This document shows positions 28,447-36,872 of a DNA stretch of 64,000 bases, piece after piece (position 1 is the first letter of the stretch; every line of letters begins with the position of its first letter). Location of the stretch: the NCBI GenBank assembly GCA_902535365.1, contig CACATF010000001.1, positions 256,077 to 320,076 of the forward strand, read 5' to 3'. This DNA is from an uncultured SAR86 cluster bacterium. Its GTDB lineage: Bacteria; Pseudomonadota; Gammaproteobacteria; Magnimaribacterales; TMED112. Position numbers and translations under genes: made by a program. The notes below the pieces were generated by a model. That model was not told the origin of the DNA and ran no database searches. It worked only from the letters and a program-made list of their open reading frames with translations.

Positions 28447-29640
28447 ATGAATGTTAGTTTCAAGTTAAAGTGCTTCATAATCAAAATCCTTAGTAATTCA
28501 GAAAGCATTGAGGATATAAGTTCATTCTCCAAACAAGAAATTAAAGACTTAATTAAAATCATTGTATTCAACAGGCTGGAAAGCTATTTTTATAATTATC
28601 TGAGTATTACTGAGGCTTGTAAAAATTCAATCTTAATAAAAAAAGAAATAAAAAAACCCCTTTTCAAAAGAAATATATGTACATTTAAAACCCTTGGTGC
28701 ATCTATAGGTATTTATAAACAGCTTAATAATGAAGGTATCAATTTTAGAATATTGAAGGGAGCATATTTGATAAATAAATTTAATTTAAAGCACAGGCAA
28801 ATTAGAGATTTAGATATCTTGGTTGATCCTTCAGATTTAGAGCAAACAATTTCTTGTGCAAAAAAAGCTGGGTATTATTTTTATGAAAAACAATCAAAGG
28901 ATGAATACCTTGATTTAGACCATAGGTATGCTTTACCTATGATGATTGATAAAGAAAACAACATTTTGGAAATTCACCATAGAATTACAGATCCTAAGAT
29001 ATTTCAAAAATGCAGCATTTCTGAACTAATTATGAAGGATCGAGAATGCCTTAGATTTAAAGATTATGAAATTCAGCATTCATCAATAGAGGCAAATTTT
29101 TGTCATATTCTATACCATGGCATCGGTAAGCAATTTATGGATTGCGGACCACAGTTTATAAATGATTTGATTCTACTATCTGGAGGCATCAATGATGGCG
29201 GTAAAAAACTTCAAAAGTTCATTCATCATGCAAAATTAGAAAAAGAGTTTTCATTGTTTGGTGCAATCTTGCAAAGATTTTCTGGATTAAAAATGGATTT
29301 GTATATGTCTCAATCAAATGTGCCAAAGCAAATCCTTGATGATGCCGCAAGTTTACTTATTTATAACGACTATAATCATAAAATGCTTGACTTATTTTTA
29401 AATAGATCAAACAAAGGCATCATTTTTCAAACTGCTCAAAAAATTTTCTCCAAATCATCAACCCAATCTCGTTATATGGTTAAATTAGATAAAAGAAATT
29501 ATTTTAGCTTTACAATCAAAAGGGTATTAGAACAAATAAAACACTATTCAATACCTTTTTTAAGATTATTTATGATGAATTTAACAACCAACAAAATAAA
29601 AAAATATTCTCTAATTAAACATTTTTTAAATAATGATTGA
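28447..29640 (+). CDS. PF14907-type nucleotidyltransferase linked to the lasso cluster
   Basis: A 397-residue protein. The core motif ILKGAYLINKFNLKHRQIRDLDILVDP (about residues 97-123) carries the Asp-x-Asp of the nucleotidyltransferase fold and matches the family NTP_transf_5, as I remember it. Members are common in lasso peptide and exopolysaccharide loci of Firmicutes and Proteobacteria. In the pseudomycoidin system, as I recall, a member adds sugar to the phosphorylated C-terminus of the peptide. That role here is inference. It overlaps the ABC ATPase gene by 8 bases. Confidence 0.72.
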   Translation: MNVSFKLKCFIIKILSNSESIEDISSFSKQEIKDLIKIIVFNRLESYFYNYLSITEACKNSILIKKEIKKPLFKRNICTFKTLGASIGIYKQLNNEGINFRILKGAYLINKFNLKHRQIRDLDILVDPSDLEQTISCAKKAGYYFYEKQSKDEYLDLDHRYALPMMIDKENNILEIHHRITDPKIFQKCSISELIMKDRECLRFKDYEIQHSSIEANFCHILYHGIGKQFMDCGPQFINDLILLSGGINDGGKKLQKFIHHAKLEKEFSLFGAILQRFSGLKMDLYMSQSNVPKQILDDAASLLIYNDYNHKMLDLFLNRSNKGIIFQTAQKIFSKSSTQSRYMVKLDKRNYFSFTIKRVLEQIKHYSIPFLRLFMMNLTTNKIKKYSLIKHFLNND

Positions 29641-30283
29641 ACTAGTTAATGTAAAAAAAAGTTTTGTAGATTTTAAGCTAAAAAATATTCTCATTGCACC
29701 AAAACAAAGAACCATACTTTCAAATATCAGTATAAAAATTGAAAACAATAAAGCTTATATTTTGCAAGGTAAAAATGGATCTGGCAAAACCACTCTTCTC
29801 AAATTAATAGCTGGTTTATTAAAGCCTGATGATGGAACTATTGAAACAGATAAAGATTATATATCTTCATATGTTTCTACTTCTGAACGTAGTTTTTTTT
29901 GGAGATTAACAGTTCTTGAAAACTTAATTTTTTTTAACAACCTAAATAAAAATGAAAACGTACAAAAAGAAATTATTTATGAACATTTAAACAAATATGG
30001 GTTGTCAAAATATTCAAATATTGAATTTATGAAATTGTCATCTGGCCAAAAAAGAAAAGTTTCAATCATAAGAGCATTGCTAAAAGATCCAGATTTATAT
30101 TTATTTGATGAAGTCTCAAATTCGCTCGATAAAGAATCAAAAGAAGACCTTATGCAATTTGTTAATGAAGCTTTAATTATTAATCAAAAGAAAACAATAA
30201 TTTGGGCCACACACGACTCCCAAGAAGAAAAAATAATTAATGGTGAAATTATCAAAATAAAGAAGGGATTTATACAACAATGA
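29633..30283 (+). CDS. ABC transporter ATP-binding protein of the RiPP cluster
   Basis: A 216-residue ABC ATPase: Walker A GKNGSGKTT (residues 46-54), signature LSSGQ (135-139), Walker B LYLFDE near residue 157, and switch His in WATHDS. It pairs with the permease gene downstream (4-base overlap). The position between the nucleotidyltransferase and the PqqD gene suggests export of the modified peptide. It differs from microcin J25 McjD, in which ATPase and membrane parts form one polypeptide. Confidence 0.88.
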   Translation: MIELVNVKKSFVDFKLKNILIAPKQRTILSNISIKIENNKAYILQGKNGSGKTTLLKLIAGLLKPDDGTIETDKDYISSYVSTSERSFFWRLTVLENLIFFNNLNKNENVQKEIIYEHLNKYGLSKYSNIEFMKLSSGQKRKVSIIRALLKDPDLYLFDEVSNSLDKESKEDLMQFVNEALIINQKKTIIWATHDSQEEKIINGEIIKIKKGFIQQ

Positions 30284-31116
30284 AGCTAGATATTAAAAGA
30301 GAGACAAATGAGTTATTTGCATTTCTTAAAAAAGACATGCTTATTTCAATAAGTTATAAAGCAAATATATTAAATTTTATTATATTTAGTATTTTTATAA
30401 TAAGTTTTATTTCTTTTTTTTCATCGGGTATTGAAACCTTGATTCCTTTTGAAACTTCAAACCAAAAAATAAGTATTTTTGGTTTCTTCTTAAGTGGAGC
30501 AATTATAGTTGAAACCTCACTCAGGTTAGTGAGCAGCATGACAGCTACAGTCCGTTTTTATCAAATGAGTGGAATAGTGGAAGAAATATTTTCTGAGAAA
30601 GATAGAAATGTGAGAAGAATCATTTATTCATCAACTTATAGTTCTTTGATAGCTCTCTCAAGAGTTATTTTTTATCTTTTGCTTGCAATTTTTATTGAAA
30701 AAGAGCTTTTTTCAAGTTTGGATCTTTACTCTTTATTAGCTAGCTGCTTATTTATAGTTGTTACATATTTTGGGCTAACTGGTATAGGCCTTATTGCTTG
30801 TAGTTATACAATATTATTCAAGCAAGGTAATTTAGTAATAACTATGTTCTTGATCGTCTCATTATTCTTTTCAAATAGTTTTTTTCTTGTTGATCAACTC
30901 CCGCCACAAATACAATTTGTTAGATACTTAAGCCCAATTTCATACCTACTTGATTATTTTAGAGATATAGATAAATTTGTTAGTATTCCGGCTAATTTCA
31001 ATGAAATATTTTTTCAAATCTTATTCATGAATATGATTTATTTTATTTTTGGAGTTATTAGTGTTAAAAAGGCAATTAATATTGCAAAAGTAAGAGGCAA
31101 CTTAATTTTTTATTAA
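30280..31116 (+). CDS. ABC-2 type permease of the RiPP cluster
   Basis: A 278-residue membrane protein with about six predicted helices (near residues 25-45, 63-85, 110-137, 145-172, 180-200 and 245-268). The fold looks like the ABC-2 permeases that export lipids, polysaccharides, drugs or peptides. No substrate motif can be read. It is translationally coupled to the ATPase and is followed after 6 bases by the PqqD-like gene, so it is most simply the peptide exporter. Confidence 0.8.
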   Translation: MKLDIKRETNELFAFLKKDMLISISYKANILNFIIFSIFIISFISFFSSGIETLIPFETSNQKISIFGFFLSGAIIVETSLRLVSSMTATVRFYQMSGIVEEIFSEKDRNVRRIIYSSTYSSLIALSRVIFYLLLAIFIEKELFSSLDLYSLLASCLFIVVTYFGLTGIGLIACSYTILFKQGNLVITMFLIVSLFFSNSFFLVDQLPPQIQFVRYLSPISYLLDYFRDIDKFVSIPANFNEIFFQILFMNMIYFIFGVISVKKAINIAKVRGNLIFY

Positions 31117-31122
31117 TACATT

Positions 31123-31383
31123 ATGAAATATAAAATATCTCCACAAATATTAATGACCAGTATGGATGGTGAGTCTATTATTTTAAATCGAGATACTGGG
31201 CAATATATAGCGCTAAATATTACAGCATCAACAATTTTTGAATGTATAAATGATGGCGTATCTGAGACCGCGTTATTAGAAAAATTAAAAAAAATATTTA
31301 AAGTTTCTAATAGCGATATCGAACAAGATACAAAAAACTTCCTAAAAGAATGTATCGAAAAAAAGATAGTATTTGTTGAATGA
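31123..31383 (+). CDS. PqqD-like RiPP recognition element (lasso B1 protein)
   Basis: An 86-residue PqqD-family protein: a beta-hairpin with GESIILNRDTGQYIALN, the ASTIFECINDG helix, and an acidic C-terminal helix with IEQDTKNFLKECIEKKIV. In lasso peptide systems the stand-alone PqqD domain (B1) binds the leader of the precursor and presents it to the peptidase. It is followed by a 4-base overlap with the B2-like gene, the usual B1-B2 order. Confidence 0.85.
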   Translation: MKYKISPQILMTSMDGESIILNRDTGQYIALNITASTIFECINDGVSETALLEKLKKIFKVSNSDIEQDTKNFLKECIEKKIVFVE

Positions 31384-31757
31384 ATGTATTTTTAATTAAA
31401 ATACAAATTTTTTTATATATTATTCTTACATCAATTTTTTTACGCATTCTCAGTTACCAACAATTAAATAAATTTATCAAAGGAAGTCCTTTTTTTATGA
31501 GTAGATCCAACCTATGTCAAAATGAATACTCAAAAATAGTTGAAAGACTTTCAAAAAAAATTAATGTAAACAAATGCTTTGTTAAGAGCATTGTTCTTTT
31601 TAAAGCACTAAAAAAAAATGGTTTTTGTCCACGTCTTATTGTTGGTGGCAGGTTTGTTGATTCAATTTACCATTCGCACTCATGGGTTGAACTGAAAGAG
31701 CAAAACTTGATATATCAAAACAAAGATGATTTTAAAGAAGTAATCAGATATACATGA
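31380..31757 (+). CDS. Transglutaminase-like leader peptidase (lasso B2 protein)
   Basis: A 125-residue protein of the Transglut_core3 type. The likely catalytic Cys66 lies in NKCFVKSIVLFKALKKNG, matching the C-x-x-x-S-x-x-L-x-x-x-L-x-x-x-G pattern of lasso B2 enzymes, and the catalytic His100 is in YHSHSWVEL, like the family HAWVE. An N-terminal hydrophobic stretch (residues 4-24) could anchor it. B2 cuts the leader after the residue following the conserved Thr and hands the core to the cyclase. It overlaps the next gene by 4 bases. Confidence 0.83.
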   Translation: MNVFLIKIQIFLYIILTSIFLRILSYQQLNKFIKGSPFFMSRSNLCQNEYSKIVERLSKKINVNKCFVKSIVLFKALKKNGFCPRLIVGGRFVDSIYHSHSWVELKEQNLIYQNKDDFKEVIRYT

Positions 31758-33676
31758 ACACCTTTTTCTTACATAGATCAAAAAATAGCCATCCGAATAA
31801 AGAAAGTTTTGATATTGAGCAGAAAAAAATCTTTGCTTATAGGGAGTATGATGAATTCTTCTCGTTTACACACAAAAAAACTTATGCATCATCATTTAAA
31901 AATTTAACAAAGAATAATGACAAAAAAAGATCAATTAATCAGATCTATAAGAGTGAAAATCTCATAGTTTTTTGCGATGCAGTTATAGAAAATTTAGATT
32001 TTATACTTGAACTTTTAAAGATTGATAAGTTGCTATCAAATGAAGAAATCTTTTTTTTGTTGTATAAAAAATATGACCAAGATTTTATAAAATATATTAA
32101 GGGTTCGTTTAATTTTCTAATAGCTGATCTCAAAAAAGATGAATATATTTTTGGGTCTGACAGGTTTTGCACTAAACCATTATTTTTCTCAGTTCAAAAT
32201 AATAATTTTTTTATTTCAACAGAAATTAAATCTTTCAAAAACCTAAGTATTTTTAATAAGTCACTTAATTATAAGACACTCTACAACCAGCTAGTGGTAT
32301 CATTTCAAAAGCCAGGGGAAACCTATTTCAAAGATATTTCTAAAGTTGAAAAAGCAACAGTATATGTATATAAAGATGGATTATTAAATTCAAAAAAATA
32401 CTACAAGCTTTCCTCCTTGGGAAAAACACAATTACCCTACAAGCAAACAATTGATAAAACTAGGGAATTATTTTTAAAAAGTGTCAAAGCAAATTGTTAC
32501 AGCAATACAAATGTAATTTCATCTATCACTAGTGGTGGCCTAGACTCATCGTCAATTACTGCTGCGTTATCTTATATTGACAGCAAAGAAATTAATTCTT
32601 ATTCGGTAAACTTCTCAGGCATTAGTAAGGAGGACTTTTTAAAAAGTGATGAAAGAAAATACATAAATGAAATAGCAAAATTTAAAAATGTATATCATGA
32701 ATTTTGTATTGCACATGAGGATGGTCCTTTTAGCTTTCAAGAGAGATTTGATCATGATCTTGACCAGCCACTTTTAAACGGCAATTATTTTTTTACAGAT
32801 TATATTTACCCTAAGGTCCGCCAAAATGGTGGAAGAATATTACTTGAAGGAATAGATGGAGACACTGTCCTCTCATATGGATTTGGTCATTTGATCGAAT
32901 TGGGTAGAAGATTAGAATTTTTTTCGGCATTCAAAAATTATCAAAAACTTTGCAAAGGAAGAAAAAGAAAGCCTACTGTATATGACTTTTTAAAAAGCAT
33001 AATTATAAAGCCAAATTTGCCTAGAAATGTAAATCAATTTCTAAGAAAAATTTTTGGGAAAGATACTTGGGAAGAAAGAAACCTTAAAAGGCTAAAAAAA
33101 TCATATCATCCAAAAAATTTACAATCATTAATTGACCATACATATGGTTATAAAAGAGGAATATTTATAAATTCTCAACAAAATCATTTAAACGAGATTA
33201 ATTCAAATATATGGGAATATATATTTTCATTCTCGTATGAAATTGCATGCTCATATGGTATTGAAGTAAGATTACCTTATTTCAATCAAGATTTAATTGA
33301 GCTTTCATTATCCCTTCCTTCAAATCTAAAATTTTCAGATGGTGTTGATAGGTATATTTTTAGAGAAGCGATGAAAGGTATTGTGCCTTTAAGTATTTTG
33401 AAAAAAACATCGAAGGCAGATTTAAGCTCATTAGGCAGAAATGATTTAAGAAAACATTCTAAAACCCTAATGAATTATTTTTCGAGCAACTCTTATAAAT
33501 TATATGGTGTAGTAGATAAAATATATATTGATAAATGCCTAAAATTTTTAACAAATGACAAGAATGGACATTTATATACATCTGTTTTGGCAGATCTTTA
33601 TGCAATTGAAAAGTGGCTTTCCAAAGAGGGTTTTGATATTGATATAGAAGAATTTTCAAAGTGCTCAAAAATATGA
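31754..33676 (+). CDS. Asparagine-synthetase-like lasso cyclase (C protein)
   Basis: A 640-residue relative of AsnB. Its N-terminal glutaminase-like domain begins MNTFFLH, so the nucleophile Cys2 of true asparagine synthetases is missing. The ATP pyrophosphatase loop SGGLDSSS (about residues 260-267) is intact, with DQPLLNGNYF and LLEGIDGDTVLSYG further on. Loss of Cys2 with a kept PP-loop is what lasso cyclases show: they adenylate the side chain of a core Asp/Glu and close a ring onto the peptide N-terminus. Its place right after B1-B2 and before the precursor supports this. Confidence 0.82.
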   Translation: MNTFFLHRSKNSHPNKESFDIEQKKIFAYREYDEFFSFTHKKTYASSFKNLTKNNDKKRSINQIYKSENLIVFCDAVIENLDFILELLKIDKLLSNEEIFFLLYKKYDQDFIKYIKGSFNFLIADLKKDEYIFGSDRFCTKPLFFSVQNNNFFISTEIKSFKNLSIFNKSLNYKTLYNQLVVSFQKPGETYFKDISKVEKATVYVYKDGLLNSKKYYKLSSLGKTQLPYKQTIDKTRELFLKSVKANCYSNTNVISSITSGGLDSSSITAALSYIDSKEINSYSVNFSGISKEDFLKSDERKYINEIAKFKNVYHEFCIAHEDGPFSFQERFDHDLDQPLLNGNYFFTDYIYPKVRQNGGRILLEGIDGDTVLSYGFGHLIELGRRLEFFSAFKNYQKLCKGRKRKPTVYDFLKSIIIKPNLPRNVNQFLRKIFGKDTWEERNLKRLKKSYHPKNLQSLIDHTYGYKRGIFINSQQNHLNEINSNIWEYIFSFSYEIACSYGIEVRLPYFNQDLIELSLSLPSNLKFSDGVDRYIFREAMKGIVPLSILKKTSKADLSSLGRNDLRKHSKTLMNYFSSNSYKLYGVVDKIYIDKCLKFLTNDKNGHLYTSVLADLYAIEKWLSKEGFDIDIEEFSKCSKI

Positions 33677-33683
33677 GTTTTTC

Positions 33684-33711
33684 TTGCACTTTTCTTAAAT
33701 TGCTGTAACAT
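33684..33711 (+). promoter_or_regulatory. Possible promoter for the lasso precursor gene
   Basis: In the only real gap of the cluster, TTGCAC (33684-33689) and TAACAT (33706-33711) are separated by 16 bases. The precursor ATG is 8 bases further on, and no ribosome binding site is visible. A separate promoter would allow the peptide to be made in excess over its enzymes. Confidence 0.35.
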
Positions 33712-33719
33712 TTGACAAT

Positions 33720-33860
33720 ATGAAATGGGAAAAACCAGAAATTAGTTATTTAGGAAGTCTGCAAGAGCTCACAAACATGCCATCTGGCGAGGGCGACACA
33801 AAAGACTTCGGATTCAATGATGGAGAAGTATTTTCAGGTAATCCTATTGGTTCAACATAA
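33720..33860 (+). CDS. Lasso-type RiPP precursor peptide
   Basis: A 46-codon gene between the cyclase and the kinase. The leader fits the lasso pattern without a gap: Trp3-x2-Pro6-x-Ile8-x3-Gly12-x5-Thr18. By the rule that Thr is at position -2, the core starts at Met20 and has 27 residues. Asp26 would then be core residue 7 and is the only acidic residue at positions 7-9, giving a seven-membered ring. Cleavage at another site (Asn19, Pro21 or Ser22) would give rings of 8 (Asp26), 9 (Asp29) or 8 (Asp29) residues. The core is rich in Gly, Asp/Glu and Phe, and it ends Gly-Ser-Thr, a fitting target for the kinase encoded next. Confidence 0.8.
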   Translation: MKWEKPEISYLGSLQELTNMPSGEGDTKDFGFNDGEVFSGNPIGST

Positions 33861-34748
33861 TTGCTAAACCATCATTATAGGCACCTCGGTTTAAAAATAA
33901 CCTCAGATTCAAAGCTTCTTTTTCTTGAAGAAGGCAATCATTGTAGTTCAGGTGCTCAAATCATCATATTAAATAAGGAAAATCTTAAAAGTAAAAGAAA
34001 AAACAATACATCTACGTGGGTATTCACTGCAAATCACAAAAAGATAGAAATTTACAAGAAGGGCATATGCTTTATAGAAATAATTAATGGCAGGGAGATC
34101 CACTACAAAAAATTAGGCAAATTTAATAATATTGATTTTTCTAAATTTATAGCAAATTTAGTTTTTGGCTATCTTCTTTTTCAAAGAAAAGAAATTGTAC
34201 TGCATGCATCATGTGTTTCTAAAAATGGAAAAGCAATATTATTTTGTGGTCCTAGTGGAAGTGGAAAGTCAACTTTGGCTGCCCAACTTTTGTCAAAATT
34301 CAGTTTTATGTCTGAAGACTTATCATATTTAATAAAAAAGAAGAACCAAATTTATGTATCATCTTCTATCCCGTTCATAAAATTGGACCCTAAAATCTCT
34401 AGCTTCATAGAATGTCAAAATAAGTATATTTTGCAGAGCGATCAGTATAAAAGAGATTTTTGTGAAGTTTCTAGCCATCATTCAAAAAATACTGCAGAAG
34501 TAAATAAAATTATTTTCTTAAAATGGGGAACAAAAGACAAATTTTATAAACCGTCAATTAAGGAAGCTTTAATACTCTTCATTAATAATACATTTAAAAA
34601 AATTCCCTATTCCCCAAGTTCTGAACATTCCATAAAAATATTTCACTTCTTCAAAAAACTGAATGAATCATCTGAACTTTATGTTCTAATGCGAAAAAAG
34701 GAAGAAAAAATAGCAAATGGAAATGATTTTTTTGATACAATGATTTAA
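33861..34748 (+). CDS. HPr-kinase-like protein, candidate lasso peptide C-terminal kinase
   Basis: A 295-residue protein starting at TTG immediately after the precursor stop. It has the HprK-type P-loop CGPSGSGKSTLAAQLL (core Gly130-Thr138), preceded by LHASCVSKNGKAILF, the usual context in this family. In paeninodin-type lasso clusters an HprK-like kinase phosphorylates the C-terminal Ser of the precursor. Here the precursor ends Ser45-Thr46. The N-terminal 115 residues are unlike HPr kinase itself. No ribosome binding site is visible, so translation may depend on reading through the precursor gene. Confidence 0.75.
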   Translation: MLNHHYRHLGLKITSDSKLLFLEEGNHCSSGAQIIILNKENLKSKRKNNTSTWVFTANHKKIEIYKKGICFIEIINGREIHYKKLGKFNNIDFSKFIANLVFGYLLFQRKEIVLHASCVSKNGKAILFCGPSGSGKSTLAAQLLSKFSFMSEDLSYLIKKKNQIYVSSSIPFIKLDPKISSFIECQNKYILQSDQYKRDFCEVSSHHSKNTAEVNKIIFLKWGTKDKFYKPSIKEALILFINNTFKKIPYSPSSEHSIKIFHFFKKLNESSELYVLMRKKEEKIANGNDFFDTMI

Positions 34749-34759
34749 CCTAAGGTATC

Positions 34760-34790
34760 CTAAAACATGTTTTTAATAAAAACATTTTAG
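34760..34790 (+). terminator. AT-rich hairpin after the lasso cluster
   Basis: The arms CTAAAA(CA)TGTTTTT and AAAAACATTTTAG pair over 13 bases with a 2-base bulge and a short loop. No U-run follows beyond the stem, so it is at best a weak terminator or a processing site between the RiPP cluster and the Wzc gene. Confidence 0.4.
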
Positions 34791-34808
34791 AGAAGAAATT
34801 TAAAATTA

Positions 34809-36872
34809 ATGAATGTTCACCAAATCTCTAGTTCAAATGAAAAGAGTAGTCTTAAAATACTAGTTAAAACCCTTCTTACAAATATCTATTTTATCTGTGC
34901 TTCACTATTTATTGCAGGTAGTCTTTGGGCTATTTATTACTTCTACTCACCAAAGGTATATAGATTAGAATCAATTATACAGATAGATAAATCCAACAGC
35001 TCCAGCAGTCCACTTGATTCATCAATATTTGGTGGCCAGCAAAATATAATTTTAGAAGAAGAGGTAAAAATAATCATGTCAAGATCAAGTCTTGATAAGT
35101 TAATTGATGACCTTCAAATAGATATTTCTGTAAATAATAATCAACTTAATCTAAGTGAAAATAAAAATATTGAATTTAGCTTCTATGAAAAGAAATTTGA
35201 TACAGAAGAAGAAGATATAGATATTTATCTCAAAAAATCAGGAAAAAATATTGAGTTATATGATTCTGAAAAAAATTTTATTAAAAACGTAAATTTAGAT
35301 GAGTCGGTAAATTATAAAGGCTCTCAGTTTGCCATATCAAACATCAAAGCTGAGGAAAATAAATATGTATATGTCAGTTTTAAAAATAGAAAAAATTTAT
35401 ATCAATATTTAAGTAATATGGTAGATGTAAAGGAATATATTACAGCACGAAATATGTATCAAAAGCTTTCTCTGGTGTCTTTGACTTATGATTCAGCAAA
35501 TATTGATTTTGCAAAAAAACTCCTGGATTCGCTAACATCAATTTACATACAAAGAAGTATTGAAACTAACATAAAGGAAGCCTCACAATCCCTATTATTC
35601 ATCACTGAGCAAACGAAGAATGTGCAAGAAAAATTAGCACAGAGTGAAATAAATTTAAATGATTTCAAAAGTGAAAACATTTCTATAGACATAGATTTAG
35701 AGGTCGAGTCTTATTTTAATGAATTAAATTTTCTTTCGTCTGAGATAAAGAAAATAGAACTTAAGTTAGCAGAAGCAAGTCAATTATATAGCAGCTCAAA
35801 CCCACTAGTTAAATCACTAGAATCGCAAAGAAATACACTTATAACTGAACAAAGAGGCCTGCAAGAAAGTGTGTCTTTACTTCCAACTGAACAGCAAAAG
35901 TATATCGCACTGTACCGAGATTTTGAGGTTAATCAAGGCCTTTATGAAGACTTATTAAGAAGGCAGCTAGAATTGGCTCTTTTAGAAGCTTCAACTATCT
36001 CTGATATTTCAACAATTGACAAGGCTTACGTAACTAAAAAAGTCTCTCCAAGAGGTTTTTCGGCTCTGCTTTCCATGTTATTTATTTTTGGGGCACTTGC
36101 ATATTCTATTGCTTTAGTTAGGACTTTATTCTTTTCTCCAGTGAGGGTTCCAACAGATATACATGAAATGACAGATGCAAAAATTCTAGGATTTATTCCC
36201 AAAGTCGAGACTGAAGAAGACATATCCGAGGGAAATTTAGACATGATTGAGAGCCTTGTTACAAATTTTCTAATTACAGTAGAAAGCAAAAAGGTTGTAA
36301 TGGTAACAGGACCTGTCCCTTTAGTCGGAAAATCATTTTCTTCATCAATGCTAGCAAAATATTCTGCTAGTCGTGGAAAAAAAGTTTTATTAATTGACTT
36401 GGATTACAAAAGGGGCGATCTCCATAAGAGATTTAATATTGAAAGAGTAAATTTTAAGGAAATTCTACAAAGCGACTTTAGTAAATTTAATGTGGAAGAG
36501 AACCTGTTTGTTATTCCAAGGGCTAAAAAAAGCTCGCGCTCATCTTTAACTTTATTTGATTCTGAAGCTTTTGCAGAATTTTTAGAACGGGCAAAGAATG
36601 AATTTGATTTAATAATATTTGATACACCACCAATATTATCTGTTTCAGACGCAATTCTTCTATCCAAATATAGTGACATGTGTTTTGTTGTTGTGAGACA
36701 AGATTTTTCAGTTGAAAGAGACATACTTTCAACACTAGAAATTATGCAAAATATCCAAAAAGGCAATCAGATAATATTCAATTGTTTTTCAAAACCACGA
36801 GGATATTACTACGACTACTACACTTACAAATACTATGGAAACTATAAATATTATCAATATGAAACTGACTAA
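34809..36872 (+). CDS. wzc: Polysaccharide co-polymerase and tyrosine autokinase, Wzc type
   Basis: A 687-residue inner-membrane protein controlling chain length and export. The N-terminal Wzz domain has a first membrane helix near residues 28-46 and a second near 420-440, with a coiled-coil periplasmic part between. The cytoplasmic BY-kinase has Walker A GPVPLVGKSFSSS, Walker A' VLLIDLDYKRGDLH and Walker B LIIFDTPP. The C-terminal tail is full of tyrosines (YYYDYYTYKYYGNYKYYQY), the autophosphorylation cluster. It overlaps wza by 14 bases. Confidence 0.93.
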   Translation: MNVHQISSSNEKSSLKILVKTLLTNIYFICASLFIAGSLWAIYYFYSPKVYRLESIIQIDKSNSSSSPLDSSIFGGQQNIILEEEVKIIMSRSSLDKLIDDLQIDISVNNNQLNLSENKNIEFSFYEKKFDTEEEDIDIYLKKSGKNIELYDSEKNFIKNVNLDESVNYKGSQFAISNIKAEENKYVYVSFKNRKNLYQYLSNMVDVKEYITARNMYQKLSLVSLTYDSANIDFAKKLLDSLTSIYIQRSIETNIKEASQSLLFITEQTKNVQEKLAQSEINLNDFKSENISIDIDLEVESYFNELNFLSSEIKKIELKLAEASQLYSSSNPLVKSLESQRNTLITEQRGLQESVSLLPTEQQKYIALYRDFEVNQGLYEDLLRRQLELALLEASTISDISTIDKAYVTKKVSPRGFSALLSMLFIFGALAYSIALVRTLFFSPVRVPTDIHEMTDAKILGFIPKVETEEDISEGNLDMIESLVTNFLITVESKKVVMVTGPVPLVGKSFSSSMLAKYSASRGKKVLLIDLDYKRGDLHKRFNIERVNFKEILQSDFSKFNVEENLFVIPRAKKSSRSSLTLFDSEAFAEFLERAKNEFDLIIFDTPPILSVSDAILLSKYSDMCFVVVRQDFSVERDILSTLEIMQNIQKGNQIIFNCFSKPRGYYYDYYTYKYYGNYKYYQYETD

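Noticed and set aside
31754-33676. Plain asparagine synthetase
   Set aside because: The nucleophile Cys2 is absent and the neighbours are B1, B2 and a lasso-type precursor, which fits a lasso cyclase better.
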